Source: Crambe crambe (taxonomy: Eukaryota > Porifera > Demospongiae > Poecilosclerida > Crambeidae). Taken from it: a stretch of DNA of 64,000 nucleotides. The stretch lies in the NCBI GenBank assembly GCA_963924555.1, contig OZ004594.1, forward strand, positions 6,727,563 through 6,791,562. Reading direction: 5' to 3'. A program made the translations under genes and the position numbers. Within the stretch, counting starts at the first letter, position 1. Each line of letters opens with the position of its first letter. The notes beneath the pieces were generated by a model. It was not told the DNA's origin and searched no databases. It saw nothing but the letters and a program-made list of their open reading frames with translations. Shown one piece after another: positions 35,950 to 48,309 of this stretch.

Positions 35950-36908
35950 CAGTCAATATGTAACCCGAATGTCTAATGGAATTCAAACAATTATCTTGTG
36001 TGATAGTAGAAAATGCCATTTTCACAATTGTTTCTGGTTCTGATGTTGCCAAGTATCCACTATCATTAGCTCTCAAGACGTGTTTCACCTTCGAAAATAC
36101 TTCCTCAAGGGGCATTAGGTCGGGACTATATGGTGGCAAGAAACATAGTCTAGCTCCAATACCTGTAATGATTTTCTGCACTCTATCTAGGTGGTGAATG
36201 CTTGCATTGTCCATCACCAAAACACACCGAGGATTCTGACCATCAAATGGCAATATAATAGGGAGAACACATTGAAAAAGAAAGTCAAGGAATTTGTCCT
36301 CATCAACATTCTCCTGGGTTGTGTACACATCCTCTATCCCTCGAGTTGTCATTACAGGAATGGCAGATACTCTCTTCCCCCCTACTCGTAGCTGTATACT
36401 TTGAGGTGACATTCCCCTAAGAGAGTAACCATGGGTTTGGATGCTCTTCCGCCTATCAGACCCTGTCTCATCTAACCACATTAGCATTTCTGGGTCATAT
36501 TGCGATATCTCAGCCATATATTCAATTCTTTTTTCTTCACTCCTTTGCAAAGCAATGATTCTTACTTACTTATAAGTAAACCCTTGTTGTCTGATAGTCC
36601 GAGCTATAACTAGCCCAAATACCAGTGGCATCAAACAGGTCTCTCTGTACTTCATGCAGGTAAGAGGTTGGCCTATGAACAAGTGTTTGTAGGATTGTAA
36701 ATTGTTCAAATTCACTAAGCATCCTGTCTGGGCCTCTTATGTACTCCTTTGGTGCCACATTCCCTGTTAGCTCGAATTGAGTGAGGTACCGATGCACAGA
36801 CTTCTCACACATGAATAAATGGTGGGCAATTTCTGAACAGTTCATACCTCTCACTATCGCCATCCACACAGACCTCCATCTAAGGTCTTCAGAGTAGGCT
36901 CTGGGCAT
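35930..36908 (-). pseudogene. Tc1/mariner-IS630 type transposase, broken
   Basis: The N-terminal helix-turn-helix part (36908-36570) starts MPRAYSEDLRWRSVW. The catalytic part (36550-35930) has LDETGSD, VLVMDNASIHH and YSPDLMPLEEVFSKVK, the DDE triad of the DDE_3 family. Between them, near 36575-36590, the frame shifts and then meets a TAA where Lys is expected. Otherwise the coding sequence is well preserved. No terminal inverted repeats were found. Confidence 0.8.
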
Positions 36909-39799
36909 CTCTAACTCCTAAAAGATAGCTACCAAGTTCAGAAATTTGAATTCTAAGCATGCTCAGTTGCAGTGGTGTGTTTGTGTCTGAATGACCCTCA
37001 AACAGTCAGTTGTGGTTAAGTATGTAAACTGCTAAGACACTCCTATATCTGAAATCTATGGATAACTCAGCTGAAATCCACTGTAGTGTTGATGAGCTGT
37101 ATGCTGTTGATAAGACAGTGCTCTGTTGATAAGACAGTGCTTTGACTAGAAGCCTCAGTGATAACTGACCAGTGTGCTGATTTCTAGCAAATTGTGTGGA
37201 TAGTAAACTTATGCCAGTATACTTGTTCAATACCACTCTGATGGGGCTATGTCACCCATTATAATTATGGGCTTGAGGTAGGTAACCTGCACATGGGATA
37301 TCCAAGAGTAGACATGTTTACCATCTTGCCTACAATATCATGTTGTTGGCTAAATGGCCATCCTAGGCATCCTTGCCATAGTACAGTGAAGGTCAGCACA
37401 CTAGCTTCTAACCTAAACAGCTGGTCAGCAGGTATATAGTTTGGTTGACTATTTCCATCATTCTCGAGGCTAGTTCTAGATACTTTTAGAAGCCCCCAGG
37501 GTTGTGATAACTGACCAGTGTTTTGATACTAAAGCAGCTGCAGGCTGCCAACTGATTCTAGAAAACCATGTGGATAGTAAGCTTTCCTCTCTAGAAGGCT
37601 ATGCCAGTATACTTGGTTTGGAGTGTATGGAAATGTGAATGAACAAGTCTGTAGTATCTTAATCTGGGAACACAGAATAACACAGAGAGAGGAATTGATA
37701 TGGTAACTGCTAGCTGTCAGAGAATTAAGGGAGGGGGCTTGGCCACTTTAGTGGACTGAATGGTGAATCAAAACCAACTTTACTCTCTGGGGTTAATGTT
37801 ATCTGAACCGAGCTTAGACTAACACCTGGCTCGAGGTCAAAGGTATCCTGATTCGTAATGGTCTTAGAAAGATGTAGATGCAATATGGGTAGCCAATAGC
37901 ATATCACTCCCCAAAGGGTGTTCAATGCCACCGGCTGGCAGGAATAATTCTTTGACGTGAATTATAATACACTGAGCATATCAGAAACGTGTGTGGAATG
38001 CAAAGTTGTAATTATGAGCTAGAGCAAAAATGGAATTAATATGTGGCCTGAACATGGGCTTGAGCTAGGTAACCTGCAGGTGGAGCAAACCCACCAGCAT
38101 GGATCCCAAGCCAGGATAAAGGGAAATATGACTGATATTGCTTTAGTGGTTTAGTGGCAAATGAAAACCACCTCTATGGCACTTTACTCTCTGGGGTTAA
38201 CCTAATAATTCTTTGATGTGAATTTTAATACACCTCGTGGTGAAGTAGTTTTTATTTGGACAACCTAGCCCTAGACCTGTGGTAACCACTATCAGTCCTT
38301 TCTGCAGAGCATAAAATCAGTGTGTGGAATGCTGAGTTGGGGCATCACATACCATTATAATTCGAGCTAGAGCCAAACCGAAATAACGTGGCCTGAACCC
38401 ATGTCACCCGTTAATAATTATTGACCAGCATGGATGGAATATTGGTGACACGATGGACGAGTTCAGACTATGTTATTTTGATAAAATTCTTGCCTATATC
38501 TGATATTATCACATGGTAAATATTTCTCTACAGAGTGTTCCATGCTGCAAACTAACTTGATGGATGACTAAATGAGGCTACAAATTATGCTATGATAACT
38601 AGGGCAATGTACATTTGAGTCACAGAAGATTTAAATGTGAGTTTTACATGTATATAAGTGGCAGGCAGCTGCATACATAGAAAAACTGTAATGCCTACGT
38701 ACCTCGAAGTACTTGTATATGACTATTAAGCTGAGTTATAGAAGTGGCAGGCAGCTGCATGCAAGTACTTACCACAAAGCATGTCTAGTGCCTACAATCC
38801 TACAAAGCTACTGTATGTAGCCAGGGGCATTTTGGTAGATATATATTGCTGCAATTAATTTTCTTACCCAGATTTTTTTAAAGCACGATAGGCATTTCGA
38901 TTGAGCATAATAGGGAATTGGAAGGGGAAAAAAAGCATATCTCTACATTTGGCATAAATGTAGACCCACAGACTGTTGCTGCAATAAGAATTATATAAAA
39001 ATTGACATAGTTACGACAAGTCTTCTACTCTAGGGCCTAGGGATGGTGGCACGGATGCTGGTGCCTCGTCACCTTTATTACTGTCACCTTCTAAACTTGA
39101 TTTGAGGGGGGAAAGCCCCCTCTACCATCTCGTGTTGTTGGCTAGTGGCATAGTAGAGTGAAGGTCAGCACACTAGCAACCTCAGATAGTGTCGATGAGC
39201 TATATGCTGTTGATGAGACGGTGCTTTTCCCTTCTCCTCTCTAGAAGGCTATGCCAGTATACTGGGTTTGCAGTGTATAGAAATGTGACCGAGTGCTCCA
39301 TAGTGTGATATAATTACAAACTTTAGTGGCAAATGAAAACCACCTCTTAGACTAACACCTGGCTGTACCGTGACGTGTATATTCTCATCGCTATAGTGAC
39401 TCGCACAGCTTGCAGTGTGGATCCCTAAGGAAACCAAAGAGCTCGAGGTCAAAGGTTTAGTCAGGTATCCTGATTCGTAATCACCTTAGATGCAATATGG
39501 GTAGCCAATAGCATAACAATTCGGGGTTCTCCCCAAAGGGTGTTGAGAGAGGTGCAATACCACTCTGATGGGGTCCATTGTATATGAATAGCCACATGAA
39601 TATCGAAATCCTTTAATGTGGCATTCAAGCACCTTTTTCACTGGAATAATTCTTAGATGCGAATTTTAATACACCTCGTGGGCCCTGAGAAAAGTAGTTT
39701 GGTAATATGGGTGTGATTATTGAAATTAGGTATGATGGCAATCGTGTGTCTCCATAGTGAGGATGAGATAGTTTTATTGTGCTTTACCAACCACTATCT

Positions 39800-39865
39800 G
39801 CAAAACCAAAATTTACATAGCCTCCTTTTCAAGTAGAAAGGAGACTATGTAAATTTTGGTTTTGC
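39800..39865. repeat. compact hairpin, 29-nt arms and 8-nt loop
   Basis: GCAAAACCAAAATTTACATA and onward to 39828 pairs with 39837-39865 with one mismatch. It is much tighter than the other foldbacks and could form a stable RNA stem if transcribed. Confidence 0.75.
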
Positions 39866-40240
39866 TGTTCTGGATTTCGTGTTGCAAGATCACTGCAATC
39901 TGCTGTATCAGAAACTTGTATTAGTGTGTGGAATGCCAAGTTGTGTGTTCCGGCACAGGTGGGGCATCGTTATAATTACGAGCTAGAGCCAAATCGAAAT
40001 AATGTCCCATCCATTATGTCACACATTGAAATTATGGGCTTGAGCGTCAGGTGGAGCAAACCCACCAGCATGGATCCCAAGCCACACCACATGGGATATC
40101 CAACGAGTAGACATGTTATGGAATACTGGTGACAGGTTCAGGCCACATTATTTTGATTGGCTGGTGTGAAGTTCTTATTACTAGTACATTCCCATGAGGT
40201 CAACATGGTGTTGATGCTGTTGATAAGACAGTGCTTTGAC

Positions 40241-40366
40241 TACAGTAGTTTGCAGAACAGTTGTCATGCATAAGGCAGTGGCTCTGGAGTAGCTACAGCC
40301 ACAAATACTCGAAAGCCACCACCTATCCCTGCCTGATGCATGACAACTGTTCTGCAAACTACTGTA
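40241..40366. repeat. 126-bp foldback with perfect 30-nt arms
   Basis: The arms start TACAGTAGTTTGCAGAACAG (40241) and end with the inverse at 40366. A fragment (TGACAACTGTTCTGCAAG) occurs at about 18409. MITE-type element; the ORFs crossing it are artefacts. Confidence 0.75.
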
Positions 40367-41639
40367 GAAGCCGCAGGGTGGGTAATCACACGATAACTGA
40401 CCCCATGTGGATAGTAAACTGATTCCCTTTTCCTCTCTAGAAGGCTGTGCCAGTATACTTGGTTTGCACTGTAAGATCTTAATCTGGGAACAAACCAACT
40501 ACACACAGAGAGGAATTGGTATAGTAACTATGTGGGGTTATTGTCATCTGAAACAAGCTTAGACTAAAGTGTGTGACATGTATATTCTCATCACTATAGG
40601 CATATCATCTGACTCACAGAGCTTGCAGTGCAAAGAGCTTGAGGTCAAAGGTTTAGTCAGGTATCCTGATTCGTAATTGCGTAGATGCAATATGGGTAGC
40701 CAATAGCATATCAATTCAGGGTTCTCCCCAAAGGGTGTTCAATATCACTCTGATGAGGGCCCATTGTATCTGAATAGATTGAAATCCTTTAATGTGGCAC
40801 CTTTTTCACTGGCTGGCAGGAACAATTCTTTGACGTGAATTTCAATACATCTCATGGGAGTAGTTTGGTAATATGGGTGTGATTATTGAAATTAGGTATG
40901 GTAAGCATGTCACCCATAGTGAGGATGAGATTGTGAGGATTGCAAGTTGGTTGTCCAATAGAAATCCGTGTAAACTTGATGCCTTTCCTGAATAGATGCA
41001 GGTTTTTAGACTAGACGTGACCTGTAGTGACCACCATCCGACCTTTCTGCAGAGCATATCAGAACCTTAAACTAGTGTAAGTTGTGTGTTCCGGCACAGG
41101 TGGAGTTATTAGGTAGAGCCAAATCGAAATAACGTCCCATCCATTATGTCACCCATTATAATTATGGGCTTGAGCGTAGGTAACCTGCAGGTTGGAGCAA
41201 ACCCACCAGCATGGATCCCAAGCCACACCACATGGGATATCCAACGAGTAGACATGGGTTCAGGCCACGTTATTTTAATTTGGCGGGTGTGAAGTTCTCA
41301 TTGATATCTGAATCGATATTAATATATAATCATCACGTAAATTTGTTCGCGTCGAGGATATGCATATCGGTAGGGACTACTCCCTGCACGGACTGCATCT
41401 GTCCCCTGCCAACTATCGTAGATTACACGTATCACTGCTGCCCTTTTGGCTACTCCTAGCGATGTAGGAATTCTGTGACTGTTAGCAGAGCGCAAATGCA
41501 GTCCATGCAGCAATGTGGGGTCTGTGTCGATACTGTGACAGTTACAGAATACAAATGCAGTACGTGGGGAGCAAGCTACCCTACCTCTACATTATGTATG
41601 CAAGGAATAATAGAAAAGAATAATTGATATTTTATGCCA

Positions 41640-43000
41640 GTTTCGTGTATTACAACAGACTTGCAAACTGGGGATCAGCCGATGCACCCGATTGCTGCCG
41701 ATGCCTAATTGGCCTTGCCAATTAGGTACCGGAAGAGTCAGGTTTGCTCTCTCTGCTACAGTTATTGCTGATAATGTCAGTGACGATACGAGGTACGTTA
41801 CTTGCAGCACGCTAATTGTCAATTAATTTGCGTTTCTTTTATCACCCAACAGTTGAAGACACAGAAGAGGTGGAGAATAGATCAGCTGACTAGTGGTGCT
41901 CGAAGATTTTTTTTTCTTTTTCTTTGGTCTAGAGATTACCCTTCATCGTTATCTCCCTCTCCATAGCTTCAACATCATCTGGTAAGACCTACGAGTTATT
42001 ATAGATGTTACTTTTGCAACTGCATCACGTCTGGTATTACTCTATATGTAGCAACCTAGCCAGGTCATAGCTGATTGAACCACCTGTGTGTGGCTGTCAT
42101 GTATATTTTATTCTGGTCACTGCCCCAGTTGTGATATTAAAAGTCTTTGCTACATAAAGCATGCTATGGAGGTAATGTTAGCCTACACCACTGCCCCATG
42201 TACACCACCACGCCCCACACCCATCGCCCCATGTAAAACAATACTCCATATTGGATGAAATAATTACGTGATATATTTCTTGTTAGACCATTCTGATAGC
42301 CGTAGGCTTCCCTCCATATCTGGTAGAAAATTTGTCTGTCACTATTGAAACGATTGACGGGCTCACAAATTCATTCCTTCTTAAAAAGGTTTCTAGACAT
42401 TGTCTCGTTCCATGGTGTGAAAAGGATGATGATGTGAATTGCAGTAAAGTTTTGCCTGCACGGTTTCCTTCTAATGTAGAGTAGAAGGAGAAACGTGAAG
42501 ATGATCCAATTGCCTGTACAATGAAATTGTCAATTATACCTTGAGACTTTTCATTTGGCGATATTAAATCCATTAACATCACAAACTCTGATCACCCAAA
42601 CGACTCTCGTAATCACAACTCTTGCCATGTTTATATACCCAGTGTAAAGCAGTGGTTTTCCAGGCCTTGTAGACATATCATATATAGTTTCTTCATTTGA
42701 TCAGTTACTATAATTTCTCCCCCGTGAAGCGATGGAAGTAACGATCCTTTAAAAGTAGCTCTAAGTCACTCTAGTCATACAACTCTGACAAAGTGGCTGT
42801 TACAACTGCATGAGAAAAAACAAAACAACGTAAACAAGTTAGTCTTTTAAAAGACTAGGAATGCCTCGGCACGTACTCGAGTGCAACCTTTAAATTTGTT
42901 CTAAATGCTTTACAGTGAATATGACAGTGGCATATAAGAAGATACACTGAGGGATCACCGGCTTGAAGCCAGACTCCTACAAGGATGGAATTGGTGAACA

Positions 43001-43031
<31 letters not shown>

Positions 43032-43640
43032 GTATTTTTACCAAACAGTTGAAGACGAGGTGTAGAGAAGACACAGAAGAGGTGGAGAGTAGACTAGCTG
43101 ACTAGTGGTGCTATTATAATCGGATCCAAGCTTGACAGTTCTAGAGACTGGAAGACATTCTTGCTGAGGGCAGTTTCGCTCGTCTAGAGATTACCCCCTC
43201 CGTAGCTTAGACATCATCTGGTAAGACCCTGCGAGTTATTAGCTATAGATGTTACTTTTGCAACTGCATTGCATCTGTCTTGCTCTATATGTGGCAACCG
43301 ATCCTTAGCTAGCCAGTTTGTTACTGTCATTGAGCCACCAGAGTGTGTGTGTGTGTGGCTGTACCGTGACATGTATATTTTATTCTCGTCGCTATATAGG
43401 AAAAATACTTACGCAGCTTGCAGTGCAGGGGATCCATGAGGAAACCAAAGAGCTCGAGGTCAGAGGTTTAGTCTTGTATCCCGATTCGTAAAGGTGACAT
43501 CTCTGTAGATGCAATATCGGTAGCCAATAGCATATCAATTCGGGGTTCTCCCCAAAGGGTGTTAGAGCAATACCACTCTGATGGGGCCCATTGTATTTGA
43601 ATAGCCAGAGTCTAATGATACAGTAGAGTAATTATTTTAC
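41640..43640. repeat. dispersed repeats and duplicated segments, no clear gene
   Basis: It contains a copy of the GTACCRGAAGRGTCAGGTTTG family (41690-41765) and two versions of a segment with GAAGACACAGAAGAGGTGGA (about 41860 and 43065) followed by CATCATCTGGTAAGACC (about 41970 and 43210). The latter look like paired splice donors of untranslated exons, but no coding exon was tied to them. A 26-base T run sits at 43006-43031. Confidence 0.5.
42283..42582 (-). CDS. unassigned 99-codon frame, possible terminal exon
   Basis: The frame lies in sequence not repeated elsewhere in the window and encodes a mixed composition (TLEGNRAGKTLLQF, FLRRNEFVSPSIVSIVTDKF, RYGGKPTAIRMV) that looks more like protein than chance. 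An AG acceptor occurs just upstream of its start. No family was recognised and it may be spurious. Confidence 0.25.
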   Translation of the reverse strand: MMLMDLISPNEKSQGIIDNFIVQAIGSSSRFSFYSTLEGNRAGKTLLQFTSSSFSHHGTRQCLETFLRRNEFVSPSIVSIVTDKFSTRYGGKPTAIRMV

Positions 43641-43972
43641 ACGTTGGCCTTGCCAAATAGGTACCAGAAGAGTCAGGTTTGCTCTCTACTCTCCTTCCAT
43701 TGTCTTGACTGCACGAATTGAAACAAGTGCAATGTGAGAAGACTCGGCTCCTCGAGCCCTACAATATCGAGTGGAAAATTAATTGAGTTACTCGTTGGTT
43801 TCAAACAAGTGGGATAATTAGTTTGTGGTGAACTGTTTGTCTGTCCAGTCATATGTTGCAAAGAGCCATTTGTAGAAAAATCAGATCTAACAACAAGACT
43901 ACGTATCTGCAGGTTTTCAAGTAGTTAAGAAATTCTCCATAAATGCAGGTATGCAACTTTTTTTCTTTGTAG

Positions 43973-44274
43973 CTGCATGCAGAGTTATTTAATCTTAGCA
44001 AACTCTAGGATGGGGCTCCGAGGCAAAGTCTACAAACTGACCCCACAACGTGCAATACCCCTCATCAGGTGGTTTGAAGACCATAGGCAAGACCCTTACC
44101 CAACTAGTTACGAACGAGTGTTGCTTTGTCGGTCCACACAGCTGACTTACAAACAAGTAGGCTTATACCATTTAGCAGCAATTTTGCAGCAAATGTGATT
44201 GAAAAATGCAGGTGTCCACATGGTTTGTGAAAGCTAGGAGAAGGATGAAAAAGGTGGAGAGCAGATCAAACTGA
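43973..44274 (+). CDS. TALE-class homeobox gene, last two exons, atypical homeodomain
   Basis: Exon 43973-44156 starts after TTTCTTTGTAG, and exon 44212-44274 follows a 55-nt GT-AG intron in phase 0 and ends at TGA. The joined frame reads RAIPLIRWFEDHRQDPYPTS and YERVLLCRSTQLTYKQ, then VSTWFVKARRRMKK. DPYPT is the hallmark of the three-amino-acid-loop extension (TALE) class, and Trp48, Phe49 and the Arg cluster of helix 3 are present. Position 51, Asn in nearly all homeodomains and essential for contacting adenine, is Lys here. The basic N-terminal arm is weak. The intron falls between homeodomain residues 44 and 45, a site used by many homeobox genes. The protein ends 11 residues after the RRR. 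Upstream exons were not found. A transcription factor with altered or lost DNA binding, or an old pseudogene, are both possible. Confidence 0.75.
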
Positions 44275-45166
44275 TGTGTATGGAATGAGTGCAATGGACG
44301 GTATGAATACAGGGGTTTTAACCTTTCGTGCTTGTCGTGTCAAGTTCCAAGCCCTAGGGTAGCTCTAGGGTAGCTTTCATAAAGATTCCTTTCAAATTCA
44401 AATTCAAATACATGTAAACCCGTAGGCATCAAAAACAAAAATAATAAAACAGCATTACTGTGTTAGTCTGAGGGTGGACATATGATTAGGTGAGAATAGC
44501 CTGATGATGTGATCGATGTCAGGGTTCTCCTTCTTCAGCTCTCCCGTAATTTCTTCCTTGGCTGGTTAGCAGGGAGGTGACATGTAAGAAGATGTTCGAA
44601 ATAAGTTTCTACAACTAGCGCATGCGCTAGGAGGAGCTACAATTTGCGCATGCGCTAATAAGAACACTAGAGGAGGAGGAGAAAGTTGGGAGAAAGGCCG
44701 TCTCCCTTTCAGAGGTGTCTCGTTGCTCGAGAAAGTGTTTTCTAGAACTTTGGGAGTGGATGAGGACAAGATGGAGCTCTTCTACTCTTACTGGATCAGA
44801 AGTTTATCCCTTCCATGTCCTCGTTACTAGAACACAGGTAATCTTTCCAATAACAGATTTTGTATTTGATTTATAGGGGAAAAAATCAGCTATGGATCTA
44901 TGACGTATTTAATAGACTTTTCAACTATGATTCATCTATCAATCATGTATAGAATCACTGGTGTAGATTCACAAGTGATTTCAATATCATTGGCTGATTT
45001 AATAGATGAAAATTCATTTATGGAATCATTAACTGATTTATAAAATCACGCATTGATTTGAATTCATTGGAATCTGATTCCAATTCCACATTTTTATTAA
45101 TGGGGATGTCATTAAACTTTTATCAATGTAATAATACAGTCAATTTTTAATTGATAGGGACGACTT
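44275..45166. other. intergenic region between convergent genes, with palindromic sites
   Basis: Apart from the GCGCATGCGC pair it holds AT-rich sequence. A possible short first exon on the plus strand (44760-44837, ATG to a CAG/GTAATC donor, 26 open codons) lies 100 bp after those sites, but no following exon was found. Confidence 0.4.
44615..44657. promoter_or_regulatory. two NRF1-like GCGCATGCGC palindromes
   Basis: CTAGCGCATGCGCTAG (44615-44630) is a perfect 16-base palindrome, and GCGCATGCGC recurs at 44646-44655. Two consensus NRF1-type sites 28 bp apart (start to start) in AT-rich DNA suggest a promoter, possibly for the putative exon at 44760. Confidence 0.45.
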
Positions 45167-46366
45167 TTACTTGTAATGATAGTTCTGTGCCGCTGAAGTA
45201 GGAGCTACAATGACAAATCATAATTATGATACAAACAAGTGCCATATATTATGAATCAACTTACAATAACCAGGAGGAGGCCATTGTGTTTCGTCACTAT
45301 CATAAGGAGCTAATAATTATTAATAAACCACAGTCATTATTATTATGCAATGTTGTATGAATCAACCTACAATAACCAGGAGGAGGCCATTGTGTTTCGT
45401 CACTATCATAAGGAGCTAATTAATAAACCAGCAGTCATTATTACTATGCAATGTTGTATGAATCAACTTACAATAACCAGCCGGATGTGGATCACCACTG
45501 TCAAATAGCAGTGGACTTTCTTGTATATTATTATGACATCTCTGTATTACCGATAATTGTAACCATTATTAATAGTATGTACATGTAGCTACTACCTTAG
45601 CTGTTTCCCTTTTCTGAGCCTTTACTCTCCTTGCCTTCTTCGAAATCTCCATCCTCTTCTCCACCCTTTTCTCCACGTCTTCATCACCACTGCTAATTAC
45701 ACTCTCAATCCTGACCTAATTGTCATAATAATTATAGAGTACCTAATAAACCTCACCTTAGGTATTCCTTTTCGGATCCTTTTAACTTCATCCTTATTCT
45801 TCACATTTACCGTCCCTTCATTCACTGCCTTCCTTACTGCCTCCTCCCTTGCCATCTACATATTGTGATATTGTGTAATTGCTATGATGAAAATTAGAGC
45901 TGCAACATACATATGTAATCCTGCTGGCCTTGACTGACTTCTTCCTCTTCCTTTCGTCATCCAAATTAGTCAACTTAATTGAACAGACCTGGCCACAGGA
46001 GAGTCGTGATTAGGCCTGTGAAATTTCGAGAGACCACGAGTCAGTGCAGAATGTACAAGTGTAAAATGTATTTTACTACTGTGAAATATACAAGCATTTC
46101 CAGTGACAATTGATCAAAGTGAAGAGCTGCAGGTTGATAAAATAATCACCACATGCTGAATGATGAAAAAAAAAAAAAAAAAAAGTCTGCAGATGATGAT
46201 GAACATCTTACTATGTAGCTAAATTCATCCTCCTCTGCCTCTTCCAAAAGCTCCATCAGGTTGCCATGGCTACGAGAATGTCCCGGGGTCGTTGATTTTC
46301 TGAATTTCTTTCTAGCATGTGCTCGACTAGCAATCATCTCTGTTCCAGACTGGTTGTTGGCAATGT
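45167..46366 (-). CDS. eight-exon gene for a small charged protein with tandemly duplicated exons
   Basis: Exons on the minus strand: 46366-46212, 45988-45911, 45855-45757, 45715-45596, 45541-45472, 45415-45371, 45309-45265 and 45204-45167. All have GT-AG borders and join in frame (phase 0 for the first joins, phase 1 for the last three) to a TAA stop. From the ATG at 46337 this gives 206 residues; an earlier start is possible, since the first exon is open upstream of it. The protein is rich in Lys, Arg and Glu (AREEAVRKAVNEG, KNKDEVKRIRKG, DVEKRVEKRMEISKKARRVK), suggesting helical, possibly nucleic-acid-binding segments. Exons 6 and 7 are identical 45-nt copies encoding SPYDSDETQWPPPGY, and exon 5 ends in the related SPLLFDSGDPHPAGY. 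No family was recognised. A possible upstream exon with MASTWNTQKQPSSIG lies at about 47261-47214. Confidence 0.7.
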
Positions 46367-46619
46367 CTACATTTTTACAGGATTAGTATGTGAATAGTTC
46401 TGTACGAGGGGAAGGTTTAATTTAGATGCTAGAAGGGTTACTAAATCTACTAAAGTGCAACCTTTTTAAAAATGCTTTACAGTGAATATGACAGTGGTAT
46501 ATAAGAGACGATAAAGATACACTGAGGGAAGCCAGAGTCCTACGAGGATGGTTATGTTTGGAATTGCTGAACACTCGCTGCATGGGCATAAATAATGAGA
46601 ATGCCCTATACACATAGCA

Positions 46620-47160
46620 ATCCGAATAACGGACAACTAGCCCTCAAAATACCATCATATATACACCCCATTTAGGATAACCACACCCTCTGGCGCCCTT
46701 AGCCAAACCTGGTTCTAGGTCCGAAAAACAAACAACTAGAGGCCCTATACACCTAGCAATCCGAATAACGGACAACTAGCCCTCAGAATAACCACACCCT
46801 CTGGTGGCCTTAGCCAAACCCTCACAGATATATGGTGGTTCTAGGTCCAAAAAAACAACGACAAGACCAAGCAATCCGAATAACAGACAACTAGCCCTCA
46901 GAATAACCACACCCTCTGGCGGCCTTAGCCAAACCCTCACAGATATATGCTGGTTCTAGGTCCGAAAAACAAACAACAAGAGGCCCCATACACCTAGCAA
47001 TCTGAATAAAGGACAACTAGAGGCCCTATACACCTAGCAATCCGAATAACGGACACCTAGAGGCCCTATACAACTAGCATTCCGAATAACGGACGACTAG
47101 CGACCACACCCTATGGCGGCCTCACAGATATATGCTGGTTCTAGGTCAGAAAAGCAAACA
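46620..47160. repeat. tandem repeat of about 120 bp
   Basis: Four to six irregular units contain CCTAGCAATCCGAATAACGG, ACCACACCCTCTGG and TATATGCTGGTTCTAGGTC. It lies upstream of the charged-protein gene and may fall in its 5' introns. Confidence 0.8.
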
Positions 47161-47579
47161 ATAAGAGAGCCATCTCTTCTTTCAATCAGTAACCCAGTCC
47201 CACAAAGAATCTTACTCCAATACTGCTTGGCTGCTTCTGAGTATTCCAAGTGCTAGCCATTTCCTACAAAAACATTCAAGAAGCTAGCCAAGTATGATCC
47301 AGACCGATTCCAAAAAGTATATACGACACATTTGAGACTGGCGCTATAATCGTGCTTGCTCCACATTCCAGAGACAGTCTCTCTGAGGCATGACAGCCCT
47401 GCACACACACAAGTATATAAGGGCAAAGTTCACAATGTCTTGCTACCACCATAAAGTGGTTGGTAGTGCCAGTATCTAGCAATAAATCTCGAAAGTGACC
47501 GATTATGCCTACAGACTGACGATAGCCGACAAGGGAAGGAACGGAGACTGACAGCCAAGAGTAAGCTTAGCTAGCACTA

Positions 47580-48010
47580 GCCATAACAAAGGCAACACAG
47601 ACTCAATACTCACCTAAAACAATGCCGAGGCAGACAGGCCAGAGAGAGCCACAGGCAGCTATACGCAAAACAAATAAGACATGGGGGACGAGACGTGGAT
47701 GCATATCAAGCTCAAACACCTTTGTTGTCATTTAAAAATTGTAATGGCTGTTCTAGGGCTATTACACGATAAAATATTTCAGTAGCTAGCAATAAATGTG
47801 ATCATTTTTGACAGCCAAGGAACAGCCATTGCCCTTTAAAAGAAAACAAGAGTATTACACAATGAAATGGAGCAATTTAAGTCTCAAGTTTGACAATTTC
47901 GTACACAAGAGTACACTAGTTACCAGTTAACGGGAAGAAGGCAGACGATTGACAGGAACGTGGAAGAGGGAACAGTCCCGCAGCAGCGGAAGAGAGGCAG
48001 CCGGGGCCCT
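47580..48010. repeat. diverged relatives of the 331-bp array
   Basis: CAGTTAACGGGAAGAAGGC, GACAATTT and GGGAACAGTCCC segments match the 31-33.3 kb array and its right border. No gene recognised. Confidence 0.5.
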
Positions 48011-48309
48011 CTGTGCAAGATTCTTCATGTAGAGTGTCATGGCCCTGACCTTTGACCTGACCTTTGACCCTCATTGTTGGACAATGTCGACCACTACCGT
48101 GTCTCTTTCATAGGATTGCAAGGACGATTGTAAGTTGTGGGGATTGTAAGTTGGTTGTCCAATGAAAGATGCAAAACCTGAGGCTGTTCCTGAATAAATG
48201 TTCGATATTTTATTGCATCATTTTGTGCTTTACATTTGGACAACCTGTGATAACCACTGATTAGTGTGTGGAATGCTAAGTTGTGACATTGTAAACTAGT
48301 GGACAGGTG

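Larger units (their letters stand above)
36909..41330. repeat. block of diverged dispersed repeats, no gene
   Basis: Units containing CCTGATTCGTAAT, GATGCAATATGGGTAGCCAA, CCCCAAAGGGTGTT and CACCAGCATGGATCCCAAGC recur at about 37820-38110, 39440-40110 and 40650-41240, with a partial copy at 43440-43600. GTTGATAAGACAGTGCTTTGA repeats at 37110, 37130 and 40220. The ORFs in the block are not conserved between copies. Confidence 0.7.

Noticed and set aside
46146-46337. ORF ending in a Phe-rich tail
   Set aside because: The tail is a poly-A tract (plus strand) inside an intron; only the part up to 46212 is exon of the charged-protein gene.
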